This document shows, in pieces, positions 7,532-15,217 of a stretch of DNA of 15,417 nt. The DNA is taken from NCBI GenBank assembly GCA_900554535.1, contig USIA01000030.1:1-15417 (forward strand), in the 5' to 3' direction. The notes beneath the pieces are model-generated. The model was not told the DNA's origin and ran no database searches. It worked only from the letters and a program-made list of their open reading frames with translations. Both the position numbers and the translations under genes were made by a program. The DNA is from an uncultured Oscillospiraceae bacterium. GTDB lineage: Bacteria; Bacillota; Clostridia; Oscillospirales; Acutalibacteraceae. The stretch's first letter is position 1. Each line of letters starts with the position of its first letter.

Positions 7532-8011
7532 ATGCCTGTTGTGATTGTTTTCCTGTGTGCCGCAGGAATTATTGCCGTTGACCAGATTTTGAAAGCGATC
7601 ATGCTCAACTGGCTTGCGCCTATCGGCCAGTACGTTGTAATTCCGCATTTCTTTTCATTGCTGTATGTCGAAAATCGCGGTGCGGCCTTTGGCATCTTAC
7701 AGAACCAGCAATGGCCGCTGGCGATCCTGACGGCAATCGTTTGCGTAGTTGTGATCGTTGCAATGTTTCGTTACCATCATCACGATGGATTCTCATGGGC
7801 TGCCTGCGCCCTGATCCTTGGCGGCGGGATTGGCAACATCATTGACCGTGTGACACGGCATTTTGTGGTAGATTACCTGAGCTTCAGCTTTTTCCCGCCC
7901 ATTTTTAATTTTGCAGATATCTGTGTCGTGGCAGGAGCAGTCGGATTTGTGATCCATATTCTCCGCAGTGATCGCAAAGTCAAAAAAGATGAAGAGCAGG
8001 TGAATGCATAA
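7532..8011 (+). CDS. lspA: Lipoprotein signal peptidase (signal peptidase II)
   Basis: LspA removes the signal peptide of diacylglyceryl-modified prolipoproteins at the membrane. The 159-residue protein has four predicted membrane helices and all family boxes: VDQILK near the start, VENRGAAFG (46-54), GGGIGNIIDR (97-106), VVDYLSF and FNFADI. The catalytic aspartates are D114 (in VVDYL) and D129 (in FADI). Length is normal. AAGGAG at 7519-7524 is 7 bases before ATG 7532. The gene lies just behind the ileS terminator, and rluD begins 3 bases after its stop. The ileS-lspA-rluD order is common in Firmicutes; the Bacillus gene ylyA between ileS and lspA is absent here. Confidence 0.96.
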   Translation: MPVVIVFLCAAGIIAVDQILKAIMLNWLAPIGQYVVIPHFFSLLYVENRGAAFGILQNQQWPLAILTAIVCVVVIVAMFRYHHHDGFSWAACALILGGGIGNIIDRVTRHFVVDYLSFSFFPPIFNFADICVVAGAVGFVIHILRSDRKVKKDEEQVNA

Positions 8012-8014
8012 CTC

Positions 8015-8944
8015 ATGCCGCAGTACCTGGAACGGATCGTCGAACCGCAGCAGGCCGGCATGCGGCTGGATAAATTTTGGAGCCTTTCTGTGCCGGAACT
8101 GACGCGCTCGCTTGCTGAAAAATATATTGCGGAAGGCCACGCGACAAAAGCGGGGACACCGCTGTCGAAAAGCTATCGGGTGGAGGCCGGAGAATGCATT
8201 TCTCTTGAAATTCCCGACCCCGCCTCATTGGATGTCCTGGCGGAACCAATTCCCCTGGACATCGTGTATGAAGACGCTGACCTTTTGGTCGTCAACAAGC
8301 CGAAGGGGATGGTCGTCCACCCGGCGCCCGGCCATTATTCGGGAACCCTCGTCAATGCGTTGCTGGCGCATTGCGGGGACTCGCTTTCCGGAATCAACGG
8401 CATCATCCGCCCTGGCATCGTGCACCGCATCGACAAGGATACCAGCGGTCTGTTGATTGTCGCCAAGAATGACGCCGCTCATAAATCGCTGGCAGCGCAG
8501 ATAAAGGCGCACAGCTTTACGCGCCTTTATGAGGCGGTGGTTCATGGAAATATCAAGGCGGACGAAGGAACAGTGGATGCCCCGATTGGCCGCCATCCAG
8601 TGGACCGCAAGCGCATGGCGGTGACGGACAAAGCGAGCCGCCATGCGGTGACGCATTATCGCGTGCTCGCACGTTACGAGGGCTTTACCCATATTCAGTG
8701 CAAGCTGGAAACGGGCCGGACGCATCAGATTCGCGTGCATATGGCATATATTGGCCATCCAGTTGCTGGAGATCCGATCTATGGCCCGAAAAAGCCGGCC
8801 CCCGGCCTGCAAGGCCAGTGCCTGCATGCGCGGGTCATCGGGTTTATGCATCCACGCACTGGCCAGTACTTGGAATTTTCCAGTGATCTGCCGGCATATT
8901 TCACTGCATTTTTGCAGAAATTGCGGCCCCTGGGAGGCGTATAA
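8015..8944 (+). CDS. rluD: RluD-family 23S rRNA pseudouridine synthase
   Basis: This 309-residue enzyme of the RluA/RluD family isomerises uridines to pseudouridine, most likely in large-subunit rRNA; the exact site cannot be read from the sequence. An N-terminal S4 RNA-binding domain (about 14-70) precedes the catalytic domain. The signature GIVHRIDKDTSGLLIVAK contains the catalytic aspartate D140. Further family text includes VVNKPKGMVVHPAPGH, LETGRTHQIRVHMAYIGHP and DPIYGPK. It corresponds to ylyB in the Bacillus lspA-ylyB arrangement. Start ATG 8015 lies 3 bases after lspA, with AGGTGA-like text at 7998-8003. Its TAA overlaps the next ATG by one base. Confidence 0.93.
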   Translation: MPQYLERIVEPQQAGMRLDKFWSLSVPELTRSLAEKYIAEGHATKAGTPLSKSYRVEAGECISLEIPDPASLDVLAEPIPLDIVYEDADLLVVNKPKGMVVHPAPGHYSGTLVNALLAHCGDSLSGINGIIRPGIVHRIDKDTSGLLIVAKNDAAHKSLAAQIKAHSFTRLYEAVVHGNIKADEGTVDAPIGRHPVDRKRMAVTDKASRHAVTHYRVLARYEGFTHIQCKLETGRTHQIRVHMAYIGHPVAGDPIYGPKKPAPGLQGQCLHARVIGFMHPRTGQYLEFSSDLPAYFTAFLQKLRPLGGV

Positions 8945-9753
8945 TGAAGCTACAAGAAACCCTTCTGGTATCGGATTTGGACGGCACGCTGGTCGATGCA
9001 TATGGCGATGTGCCGCCAGATAACAATGCAGCAATCCGGCGCTATCAGGCGCAGGGCGGCCATTTTGCCGTGGCAACTGGCCGTTCCTGGCAATCTGCCG
9101 GTCAATACTTTGTGGAATGGAAGCCCGACGCTCCCTGCATTTTGTTGAATGGATCCGTCCTATATGATTACACAAAGCATAAGCCAGTGCAGGTGACGGC
9201 AATGCCCGCGCAATCGATTGCCTCTTTTTTGGCCGCGCTTCTGGAGCAGATGCCGGATGCTGGCGCAGAAGTGTTCAATCCGGATGCGGTTGGTGTACTG
9301 CGTTTTGAAGTAAATATCCACAACCATTTGACACCGGAAGTTTTCCTCAGCGAGCATGGCCTGCCGGATTTTCCTAAACCGTGGTGCAAGGCGTTGATCA
9401 GCTGCGCGGCGGGACGAATGGCAGTGCTGCGGGAATTGGCGGAACGTCTGCCACATGCAGGCCTGCGCTTGGTGAACTCCTCTGCAAACTACTTGGAAAT
9501 TCTGCCGGAGGGGGTCAGCAAGGGAAGCGGCCTGCGTGCCCTGGCCAAAGCCTGCGGCTGTGAGAGTGCACATATTTTTGCGATCGGTGATTATGAAAAT
9601 GACCGTGAATTGCTGTTGGCAGCGGATACGGCTGCTGTTCCCGCAGACGGCCAGAACGCGATGCGCGCGCTGGCGGATCTCGTGACGAAACCCTGTCCGT
9701 CCGGTGCCGTTGCGGATCTGATTGCGCAGATGGAGGCGCTCTGTGATGGATAA
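8944..9753 (+). CDS. Cof-type HAD-superfamily phosphatase
   Basis: This 269-residue protein is a Cof/IIB-type haloacid dehalogenase hydrolase, a family of cytoplasmic, Mg-dependent phosphatases acting on sugar phosphates, flavin or PLP-type phosphates. Motif I is SDLDGTL with nucleophile D11 and D13, motif II is in the ATGR segment (about T45), the motif III lysine is K193, and motif IV is IGDYENDRELL with D216 and D220. The C2-type cap occupies roughly residues 80-190, including LLNGSVLYD at its edge. The substrate cannot be predicted. The start ATG 8944 shares a base with the rluD stop and has GGGAGG at 8932-8937, so it is co-translated with rluD. It overlaps the following ComEA-like gene by 8 bases. 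Confidence 0.9.
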   Translation: MKLQETLLVSDLDGTLVDAYGDVPPDNNAAIRRYQAQGGHFAVATGRSWQSAGQYFVEWKPDAPCILLNGSVLYDYTKHKPVQVTAMPAQSIASFLAALLEQMPDAGAEVFNPDAVGVLRFEVNIHNHLTPEVFLSEHGLPDFPKPWCKALISCAAGRMAVLRELAERLPHAGLRLVNSSANYLEILPEGVSKGSGLRALAKACGCESAHIFAIGDYENDRELLLAADTAAVPADGQNAMRALADLVTKPCPSGAVADLIAQMEALCDG

Positions 9754-10099
9754 GGAATCTTCGCAATCTTTTTTGCTGCTGGCAATCGCTTTGATTTTGG
9801 TGGCAGTCTGCATTGGTTATAGCATTTGGAGCGCGCCGCCAATTTCTGACCCCGCCGTTGTGACCACAACAGATACGCCTTCTGCGACGGTGAGTGCGGC
9901 CTTTAACGGAAGAATCCATATCAACAGCGCACCACAGTCCCAGTTGGAAACGTTGGATGGCATTGGTCCCTCGCTTGCCAAGCGCATCATCGACTACCGA
10001 GATGCACACGGCGGCTTTACTTCGACAGAGGAGCTGCTGGAGGTCAAAGGCATCGGCGAAAAGCTCTATCAAAAAATTTTGCCGTATATTGATTTATAA
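9746..10099 (+). CDS. Membrane-anchored ComEA-like helix-hairpin-helix protein
   Basis: This 117-residue protein has one N-terminal transmembrane helix (about 9-28), a Thr/Ser/Pro-rich spacer (about 30-52), and two helix-hairpin-helix motifs, DGIGPSLAKRI (71-81) and KGIGEKLYQKI (101-111). This is the ComEA DNA-binding module, which in competent bacteria holds double-stranded DNA outside the membrane for uptake. It lacks the SLBB domain found in Bacillus ComEA, and no comEC lies nearby, so a competence role is uncertain. ATG 9746 is chosen because GGAGG (9732-9736) is 9 bases upstream; it overlaps the HAD gene by 8 bases. It is the last gene before a terminator. Confidence 0.82.
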   Translation: MDKESSQSFLLLAIALILVAVCIGYSIWSAPPISDPAVVTTTDTPSATVSAAFNGRIHINSAPQSQLETLDGIGPSLAKRIIDYRDAHGGFTSTEELLEVKGIGEKLYQKILPYIDL

Positions 10100-10103
10100 A
10101 AGA

Positions 10104-10145
10104 AACGGGACTGCCCCTCATGGAGCGGTCCCGTTGATTGTTTTG
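10104..10145. terminator. Bidirectional terminator between comEA-like gene and pfkA
   Basis: An inverted repeat (10104-10135) pairs AACGGGAC with GTCCCGTT and continues inward to about 14 pairs with one mismatch and a TCAT loop. Forward, it is followed by GATTGTTTT. Read on the reverse strand it is followed by TTTCTTTTAT, a better T-tract. It lies between two convergent genes and probably ends both transcripts. Confidence 0.75.
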
Positions 10146-10167
10146 GCTGCAAAATTCCCGCATGGCT

Positions 10168-11256
10168 TCAGTCGTCACCAAAGCAGATACCGATGTCGCG
10201 GGCGGTCTGGATCACGTCATAGTCTAGCGGCACGGTCTTCAGTTTGCCGGCTACTTCGGAGAGCGGCACCGGCACGATGACGTTGTTGCGCATGGCGACC
10301 ATGTTGCCGTAATTTTCATCTTTGATCAGCTTCGCCGTAGCGGCGCCAAAGCGCGTGGAAAGTACGCGGTCAAAGGGGCAGGGGCTGCCGCCGCGCTGGA
10401 TGTGTCCCGGCACGGCGACACGAATCTCATGTCCTGTCGCGTCGCCCAGTTCTTTGGCCAGGCGATAAGCGATGGAAGGATAGTTTTCCGCCGCGCGGGC
10501 GGCTTTAAACTCCTTTTTGCTCATCTTGGCTTCCCGTTTGGAGCGAGCGCCCTCTGCAATTGCGATGATGGAAAAGCGTTTGCCCGCTTTGCTGCGCTGG
10601 TCGATCATGCGCGCAATGCTGTCAATGGAATAGGGAATCTCCGGCAGGAGAATCGCATCGGCGCTGCCCGCAATGCCCGCGTGAAGCGTCAGCCATCCAA
10701 CTTTATGGCCCATCACTTCTACGATAAAGATCCGTCCGTGTGAGGTCGCGGTCGTGTGGATATTGTCCAGCACGTTAGCCGCAATGTCCACTGCGCTCTG
10801 GAAACCAAAAGTGATGTCTGTACCCCAGATATCGTTGTCAATGGTCTTTGGCATGGACACAACGTTGAGCCCTTCGCTGCTGAGCAGATTTGCCGTCTTA
10901 TGTGTGCCATTGCCGCCCAGCACCACCAGGCAGTCCAGCTTCATTTTCTTGTAATTATCTTTCATATTTTGCACTTTGTCGACGCTGTTTTCGTCGATGA
11001 CGCGCATCAATTTGAAGGGCTGACGGCTGGTGCCGAGAATGGTACCGCCCAGGTTCAAGATGCCGGAGAAATCGTTCTCCTTCATTTTGTGGTAATTGCC
11101 CTCAATCAGGCCGCGATACCCATCCTCAATGCCGTAAATCTCGATCTCCTTGCCCATTTCATGATAGAGGGCTTTGCCAAGCCCGCGGATCGCTGCGTTG
11201 AGGCCCTGACAATCGCCGCCACTGGTCAGGATACCAATCCTTTTCACGATATGCAC
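10168..11256 (-). CDS. pfkA: 6-phosphofructokinase
   Basis: This 362-residue enzyme phosphorylates fructose 6-phosphate in glycolysis. Family motifs are TSGGDCQGLNAAIRG (11-25), LNLGGTILGTSR, VVLGGNGTHKT (111-121), PKTIDNDIWGTD (136-147; catalytic D140) and HIQRGGSP. The donor-specificity positions are mixed. G117 (E. coli G104) is the residue of ATP enzymes, while K137 (E. coli position 124) is the residue of PPi enzymes. The Mg-binding Asp before the Gly is Asn (N116). This resembles the longer mixed-substrate group rather than the 320-residue Bacillus PfkA; ATP use is my guess. GTG 11256 has AGAGG about 5 bases upstream; a second GTG at 11247 would give the family-typical MKRIGILTSGG start. 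It has its own promoter and converges on the comEA-like gene. Confidence 0.93.
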   Translation of the reverse strand: MHIVKRIGILTSGGDCQGLNAAIRGLGKALYHEMGKEIEIYGIEDGYRGLIEGNYHKMKENDFSGILNLGGTILGTSRQPFKLMRVIDENSVDKVQNMKDNYKKMKLDCLVVLGGNGTHKTANLLSSEGLNVVSMPKTIDNDIWGTDITFGFQSAVDIAANVLDNIHTTATSHGRIFIVEVMGHKVGWLTLHAGIAGSADAILLPEIPYSIDSIARMIDQRSKAGKRFSIIAIAEGARSKREAKMSKKEFKAARAAENYPSIAYRLAKELGDATGHEIRVAVPGHIQRGGSPCPFDRVLSTRFGAATAKLIKDENYGNMVAMRNNVIVPVPLSEVAGKLKTVPLDYDVIQTARDIGICFGDD

Positions 11257-11286
11257 ACCTACCTCTGACGTTGATGATTTATTCAG

Positions 11287-11295
11287 ATTATATCA
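11287..11295 (-). promoter_or_regulatory. Extended -10 promoter of pfkA
   Basis: On the reverse strand TGATATAAT gives a perfect TATAAT (11287-11292) with the extended TGn element (11293-11295). No good -35 is seen at the usual distance, which is common for extended -10 promoters. The expected start near 11280 leaves a leader of about 24 bases. A 12-base dyad (AAATC-AC-GATTT, 11298-11309) fills the spacer region. Confidence 0.7.
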
Positions 11296-11330
11296 TAAAA
11301 TCACGATTTCGACTACAGGACATGCAGAAT

Positions 11331-13463
11331 TTATTTGGCGACGTCCTCTGCTGTCAGGGGACGGAAGGGTTTGTTGCTGTCCTGCGCTTGCAGCTCCTTC
11401 ACGCGCTGTTGGGCGATGCGGCTGAATTCCCGGTGACAGTTGCAGGGCTGCTTGCCGCGGCGGTCAATATGGAGATAAGAACGGTCGCTCTGCATGACAC
11501 GGGCGTTGATGTTGTCGCTGAGCATCAAATCCAGCGTGTCAAAAGCGCGCTGACGCAGATCAGGGTCCTCAATCGGAAAGACCAATTCTACCCGGCGATC
11601 CAGATTGCGCGGCATCCAGTCCGCGCTGCCCATATAAATCTTTGGGGTGCCGCCGCATTCAAAGCGGAAGATGCGGCTGTGCTCCAGCAGCTGGCCCACA
11701 ATGCTGTAGACCTGGATGGTTTCGCTGATGCCCGGCAGGCCGGGAATCAGGCAGCAGATGCCGCGCACGATCAGGCGAATCGGCACCCCCGCCTGGCTCG
11801 CTTCATAAAGATACTGAATAATCTGCGGGTCCACCAGAGAATTCACCTTTGCGGTGATGCCACTGGGCAGGCCATTTTTTGCATTGAGAATCTCCTGCTC
11901 GATCATTTCCTGGAAAAAGGTGCGCATGCCGTGCGGCGCGACGATCATTTTATTATATTCCGGCGGGCGGCTGTAGCCAGTCAGAACGTTGAACAGACTG
12001 CTCGCGTCAATGCCAAAGGGTTCCTTGCAGGTAAATAGGCCGATGTCCGTATAGATTTTTGCCGTTGAGTCGTTGTAGTTGCCCGTGCCCATGTGCAAAT
12101 AGCGGCGGATGCCATCTTCTTCCCGGCGGACAACCAGCGCAATTTTGCAATGCGTTTTGAGACCTGCCAGGCCATAAATGACATGGCATCCTGCTTCCTC
12201 CAGCTTTTTTGCCCAAAGGATATTGTTCTCCTCGTCAAAGCGCGCCTTCAACTCCACGAGCACTGTCACCTGCTTGCCGTTTTCGGCAGCCTTGATTAGC
12301 GCGGCAATGATCGGCGAGTGACCACTGACGCGATAAAGTGTCTGCTTGATAGCCAACACATCCTGGTCCTCCGCAGCGCGGCGAATGAAATCCACAACGA
12401 TTTCAAAGCTTTCGTAGGGGTGGTGCACCATGCGGTCCTTTTCCCGAATTGCCTCAAATATATCGTCGTATCCCCAGAAGTCAGCGGGGGGATAGACCGG
12501 CACAATCGGCTTAAAGCACAGCCGCTCACAGCCTGGAAGATTGGCAAATTTGGAAAGGAAGGTCAGATCCAATGGGCCTGGCACTTCGTAGATGCTGCTT
12601 TCGTGCACGTCAAGCATTTCCAGCAGGAACGCCTTTGTTTCCGGGTCGCACCGCTGCAGCAGTTCCAGACGGACCGGCTTGCCGCGCTTGCGTTTTTTGA
12701 TGGATTTCTGGATTTCAATCAGCAGGTCCTCGGCTTCCTCGTCGATGTCCAGATCGCTGTTGCGCGTGATGCGGAATGGGCAAGCGGATTGGATTGTTCC
12801 GGATTCTTCAAAAAGCTGTTCCAAGCAGAACATAATGACGTTTTCCAGCAAGACAAAACAACGGCCCTCCTTGCTGGGCACCTCCATGAAGCGTGACAAG
12901 ATGGCCGGTACCTGCACCACAGCAAAGGAAGATTCTTCCTCGTCGTCAATTTTTAAGCGAACGGCGATGTTTAGACTTTTGTTGGCCAGGAAAGGGAAGG
13001 GGCGGCTGCGGTCTACAGCAAGTGGTGTTAACACGGGGAAGAGTATTTTATTAAAGTAATTGTTCAGAAATTGTTTCTGTTCGGCATCCATCTCTTCAGG
13101 ACTCAAGAAGTAGATGCCTTCCTTTTTCAGGGCGGGTAAAATTGAGCGGTGCAGGCAGGAATACTGCCGCTCCGCAAAGGCGTGTGTTTTTTCGCTCAGC
13201 GCAGCATACAGCTCTTCGGGCAGCATACCGCTGGCGTCTGGTTTGTGGTATTTGCTGTTGATTTGTTCTATGACACCAGCTACGCGCACCATGAAAAATT
13301 CGTCCAGATTGCTGGCGGTAATTGATAAAAAGCGTACGCGCTCCAGAATAGGGTTCTCCTTTTTCAGAGCCTCCTCCAACACGCGGATGTTAAAATCCAC
13401 CCAGCTCAGTTCTCGGTTATAGTAAGGAAAAGTCGCCTTTTCTTTTGTTCTATTTTCGCTCAT
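11331..13463 (-). CDS. ppk: Polyphosphate kinase 1
   Basis: PPK1 makes long-chain polyphosphate reversibly from ATP. The 710-residue protein has the four PPK1 domains and keeps every key residue at a constant offset of +3 from the E. coli enzyme. The phosphorylated histidine is H438 (LKTHCK), the second essential ones are H457 (LHMGTGNYN) and H595 (LLEHSR), and the Mg-binding arginines are R378 (LYRVSG) and R408 (LKARFD). The N-terminus YYNRELSWVDFN and the SADWMPRNLDRRVE segment are also diagnostic. ATG 13463 is set by GGAGG 7 bases upstream; the frame is open further, but without family similarity. It lies 26 bases after the Ppx-like gene and is probably co-transcribed from the promoter at 15119-15147. 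No terminator is visible before pfkA. Confidence 0.97.
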   Translation of the reverse strand: MSENRTKEKATFPYYNRELSWVDFNIRVLEEALKKENPILERVRFLSITASNLDEFFMVRVAGVIEQINSKYHKPDASGMLPEELYAALSEKTHAFAERQYSCLHRSILPALKKEGIYFLSPEEMDAEQKQFLNNYFNKILFPVLTPLAVDRSRPFPFLANKSLNIAVRLKIDDEEESSFAVVQVPAILSRFMEVPSKEGRCFVLLENVIMFCLEQLFEESGTIQSACPFRITRNSDLDIDEEAEDLLIEIQKSIKKRKRGKPVRLELLQRCDPETKAFLLEMLDVHESSIYEVPGPLDLTFLSKFANLPGCERLCFKPIVPVYPPADFWGYDDIFEAIREKDRMVHHPYESFEIVVDFIRRAAEDQDVLAIKQTLYRVSGHSPIIAALIKAAENGKQVTVLVELKARFDEENNILWAKKLEEAGCHVIYGLAGLKTHCKIALVVRREEDGIRRYLHMGTGNYNDSTAKIYTDIGLFTCKEPFGIDASSLFNVLTGYSRPPEYNKMIVAPHGMRTFFQEMIEQEILNAKNGLPSGITAKVNSLVDPQIIQYLYEASQAGVPIRLIVRGICCLIPGLPGISETIQVYSIVGQLLEHSRIFRFECGGTPKIYMGSADWMPRNLDRRVELVFPIEDPDLRQRAFDTLDLMLSDNINARVMQSDRSYLHIDRRGKQPCNCHREFSRIAQQRVKELQAQDSNKPFRPLTAEDVAK

Positions 13464-13470
13464 ACTTGCG

Positions 13471-13475
13471 CCTCC
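13471..13475 (-). promoter_or_regulatory. Ribosome binding site of ppk
   Basis: GGAGG on the reverse strand is 7 bases from ATG 13463, which excludes the longer in-frame start at 13574 that would lie inside the upstream gene. Confidence 0.8.
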
Positions 13476-13489
13476 ATATTCCTTCCGAA

Positions 13490-15034
13490 TTAAATGAGCG
13501 TCTGCTTGATTTTCAAGACCGGTTTCACGCCAAAGACATCGGCAAAAAACGCCGCGCATTGGGCAAAGGCCCATTCCTCAAGCAGGACATTTTCATTTGT
13601 CTGTGCGGTGATGGTCAACTGTTCATCAGACAGCTTGACTTTCACGGTCGGGATCTTCTGCTTTTGTGACTTATCCAGCGCATTGGCCAGGCGGAAAATA
13701 GCCACCAGCTTGGCGATCTCGGTCCTGGAGCGTTCCGACATATCGACAAAGTCACGGACATCTGGCACCTGATATTCATTGTAGCGCGCAACGTAGGCGA
13801 TCCGCCGCATATCCTTGTCTGTCATGCCATAAACGCCCATATGCCGGATCAGGTCAAAGGTGGCGTCAAGGTGTTCTTTGATAGACACAAAGTGACCACA
13901 GTCATGCAGCGTGGCCGCCAGATCGAGTATCAGGCGCTGCTTGCGGTCCATCCCATGCAGGGGCTTTGTCCGGTCAAAGATTTCCTTGGCAATTGTGCGT
14001 ACTGCCTGCGCATGCATATGGTCACACTGGTAATGGTCGGCAATATTTTCTGCGCAGGATAGAGCATTGCTGCTTACGTGCTCAAAATATAGGGCGTTTT
14101 GCCGCGGAAGGAGCATCTGGCGCATTAAGGCGTCCCAGAGATCCACCTTCGGCGAAAGAATATACTGTGCTTTCGTCAAGCCGATCAGACGGACGTAAAT
14201 GGCCAATGCGGAATACAGAAGCTCCGCCTCACGCTCCGGCAGATGATAATGCAGAGCGATCTTTCCGGAGGTCATTTTGGAGATGCCCCGGTAAAGCCGC
14301 ATCAGGCGCTTGACCGGAATTTTAAATAGCCCATTCTTTGGCTCTACTGCACAAAGACTGGCAATCATCTCCACCTCATTGCCGGTCAATACGATATTAT
14401 TGATGTCATTGCCGTTTTCAAATGGGCGGAAGTTCAGCGCGGCCTGCAAGTATTCTTCCAGCACCATATCGAAGTTTTCTGTCTGCTCTTCAATACTGCC
14501 CAGCATATCGTGCAGTTTCAAAGCGCCAATGGAGGCATTTTGGGAATAGACCATATTTTCGCCATCGTGCATGGCAATGCCGATGGTACCGGAACCGATA
14601 TAGGAAAGCAGCGTATAGCCCGGATCCAGATCCCCGGTTTTTTGCAGAACGTCTAAAATTTCCGAGTAGATTAACGTTTTTTCCTCGGCGTCCTCCAGCA
14701 CCTCCACAGTAAAGCCATTTTGAATATGGATCTGGTCCAAAACGAACGCGCGGTTTTGGGCCTCGCGGATCGCGGTAGTGGCCACCGCCCGATATTCCGT
14801 GATGCCATATTCCTGCATCAGTGCTTTAAAACCGCTTAACGCCTTGCTCATTTCACGGACGCTCTGAAAACTGATGGAGCCGTCCGTAAATACTTCATGA
14901 CCGAGCGAAATGGGGTAGGTCAGCCGGTCCAGATCGGCGATTTCCCCTTTTTTGAGCTGGGAAATCCGCATTTTCAGGACGCTGGAGCCGATGTCAATGA
15001 CCGCTGCTGCTTTGGGAGTTTTCTTCTTGTTCAT
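13490..15034 (-). CDS. Ppx/GppA-family protein with C-terminal HD domain, altered active-site motif
   Basis: The 514-residue protein has the actin-like Ppx/GppA fold in its first 300 residues and an HD domain after about 320 (AATLHDCGH, H377-D378). This is the layout of long exopolyphosphatase/pppGpp phosphatases. The opening motif AVIDIGSSV (11-19) and the acidic pair E117/E118 at the expected catalytic glutamate are present. However, the segment that is DIGGGSTE in active enzymes reads YIGSGTIG (145-152), so both acidic residues (D143 and E150 in E. coli Ppx) are gone. It may therefore be a weak, altered or regulatory version. Being directly upstream of ppk, it is expected to act on polyphosphate or a guanosine alarmone. 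ATG 15034 has a GGCGG-type site about 7 bases upstream. Family assignment is secure; activity is not. Confidence 0.88.
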   Translation of the reverse strand: MNKKKTPKAAAVIDIGSSVLKMRISQLKKGEIADLDRLTYPISLGHEVFTDGSISFQSVREMSKALSGFKALMQEYGITEYRAVATTAIREAQNRAFVLDQIHIQNGFTVEVLEDAEEKTLIYSEILDVLQKTGDLDPGYTLLSYIGSGTIGIAMHDGENMVYSQNASIGALKLHDMLGSIEEQTENFDMVLEEYLQAALNFRPFENGNDINNIVLTGNEVEMIASLCAVEPKNGLFKIPVKRLMRLYRGISKMTSGKIALHYHLPEREAELLYSALAIYVRLIGLTKAQYILSPKVDLWDALMRQMLLPRQNALYFEHVSSNALSCAENIADHYQCDHMHAQAVRTIAKEIFDRTKPLHGMDRKQRLILDLAATLHDCGHFVSIKEHLDATFDLIRHMGVYGMTDKDMRRIAYVARYNEYQVPDVRDFVDMSERSRTEIAKLVAIFRLANALDKSQKQKIPTVKVKLSDEQLTITAQTNENVLLEEWAFAQCAAFFADVFGVKPVLKIKQTLI

Positions 15035-15087
15035 GAGTGCACCGCCTGTTTTGTGAGAATGGATTCATGCATTCCAGGATCTCAGAC

Positions 15088-15109
15088 ACGTTTGAAAATG
15101 ATCAAACGT
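15088..15109. repeat. Perfect inverted repeat in the leader of the ppx-ppk operon
   Basis: ACGTTTGA and TCAAACGT are perfect 8-base arms around a 6-base centre. It starts about 3 bases after the predicted transcription start of the ppx-ppk promoter. It could be an operator or a protective hairpin at the 5' end of the mRNA. On the forward strand it is followed by TTTTAAATAAAT, so it could also stop antisense transcription. Confidence 0.65.
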
Positions 15110-15118
15110 TTTAAATAA

Positions 15119-15147
15119 ATTATAGCAATTTCTGGCGTATCCGGCAA
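15119..15147 (-). promoter_or_regulatory. Promoter of the ppx-ppk operon
   Basis: On the reverse strand a -35 TTGCCG (15142-15147, 4 of 6) lies 17 bases from a perfect -10 TATAAT (15119-15124). The -10 also carries the extended TGC element (15125-15127). A pyrimidine-rich stretch lies upstream. The expected start near 15112 gives a leader of about 78 bases that contains the inverted repeat at 15088-15109. Confidence 0.75.
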
Positions 15148-15217
15148 GAAAAAAGAAAGAGAAACCTCAAAAAATAACGTGTTCTTAACAAAAAGTTTTC
15201 CGTTTACCAGAAAACAA

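Noticed and set aside
6727..7695. 322-codon reverse frame across the end of ileS, the terminator and lspA
   Set aside because: It spans a terminator and two conserved genes on the other strand and resembles no protein family I know.
8225..9202. 325-codon reverse frame opposite rluD and the HAD gene
   Set aside because: An antisense shadow of two conserved genes, with no start signals.
11271..12038. 255-codon forward frame opposite ppk
   Set aside because: It mirrors the well-conserved ppk catalytic region; no independent support.
13464..13574. N-terminal extension of ppk up to 13574
   Set aside because: It would overlap the Ppx-like gene, and GGAGG places the start at 13463.
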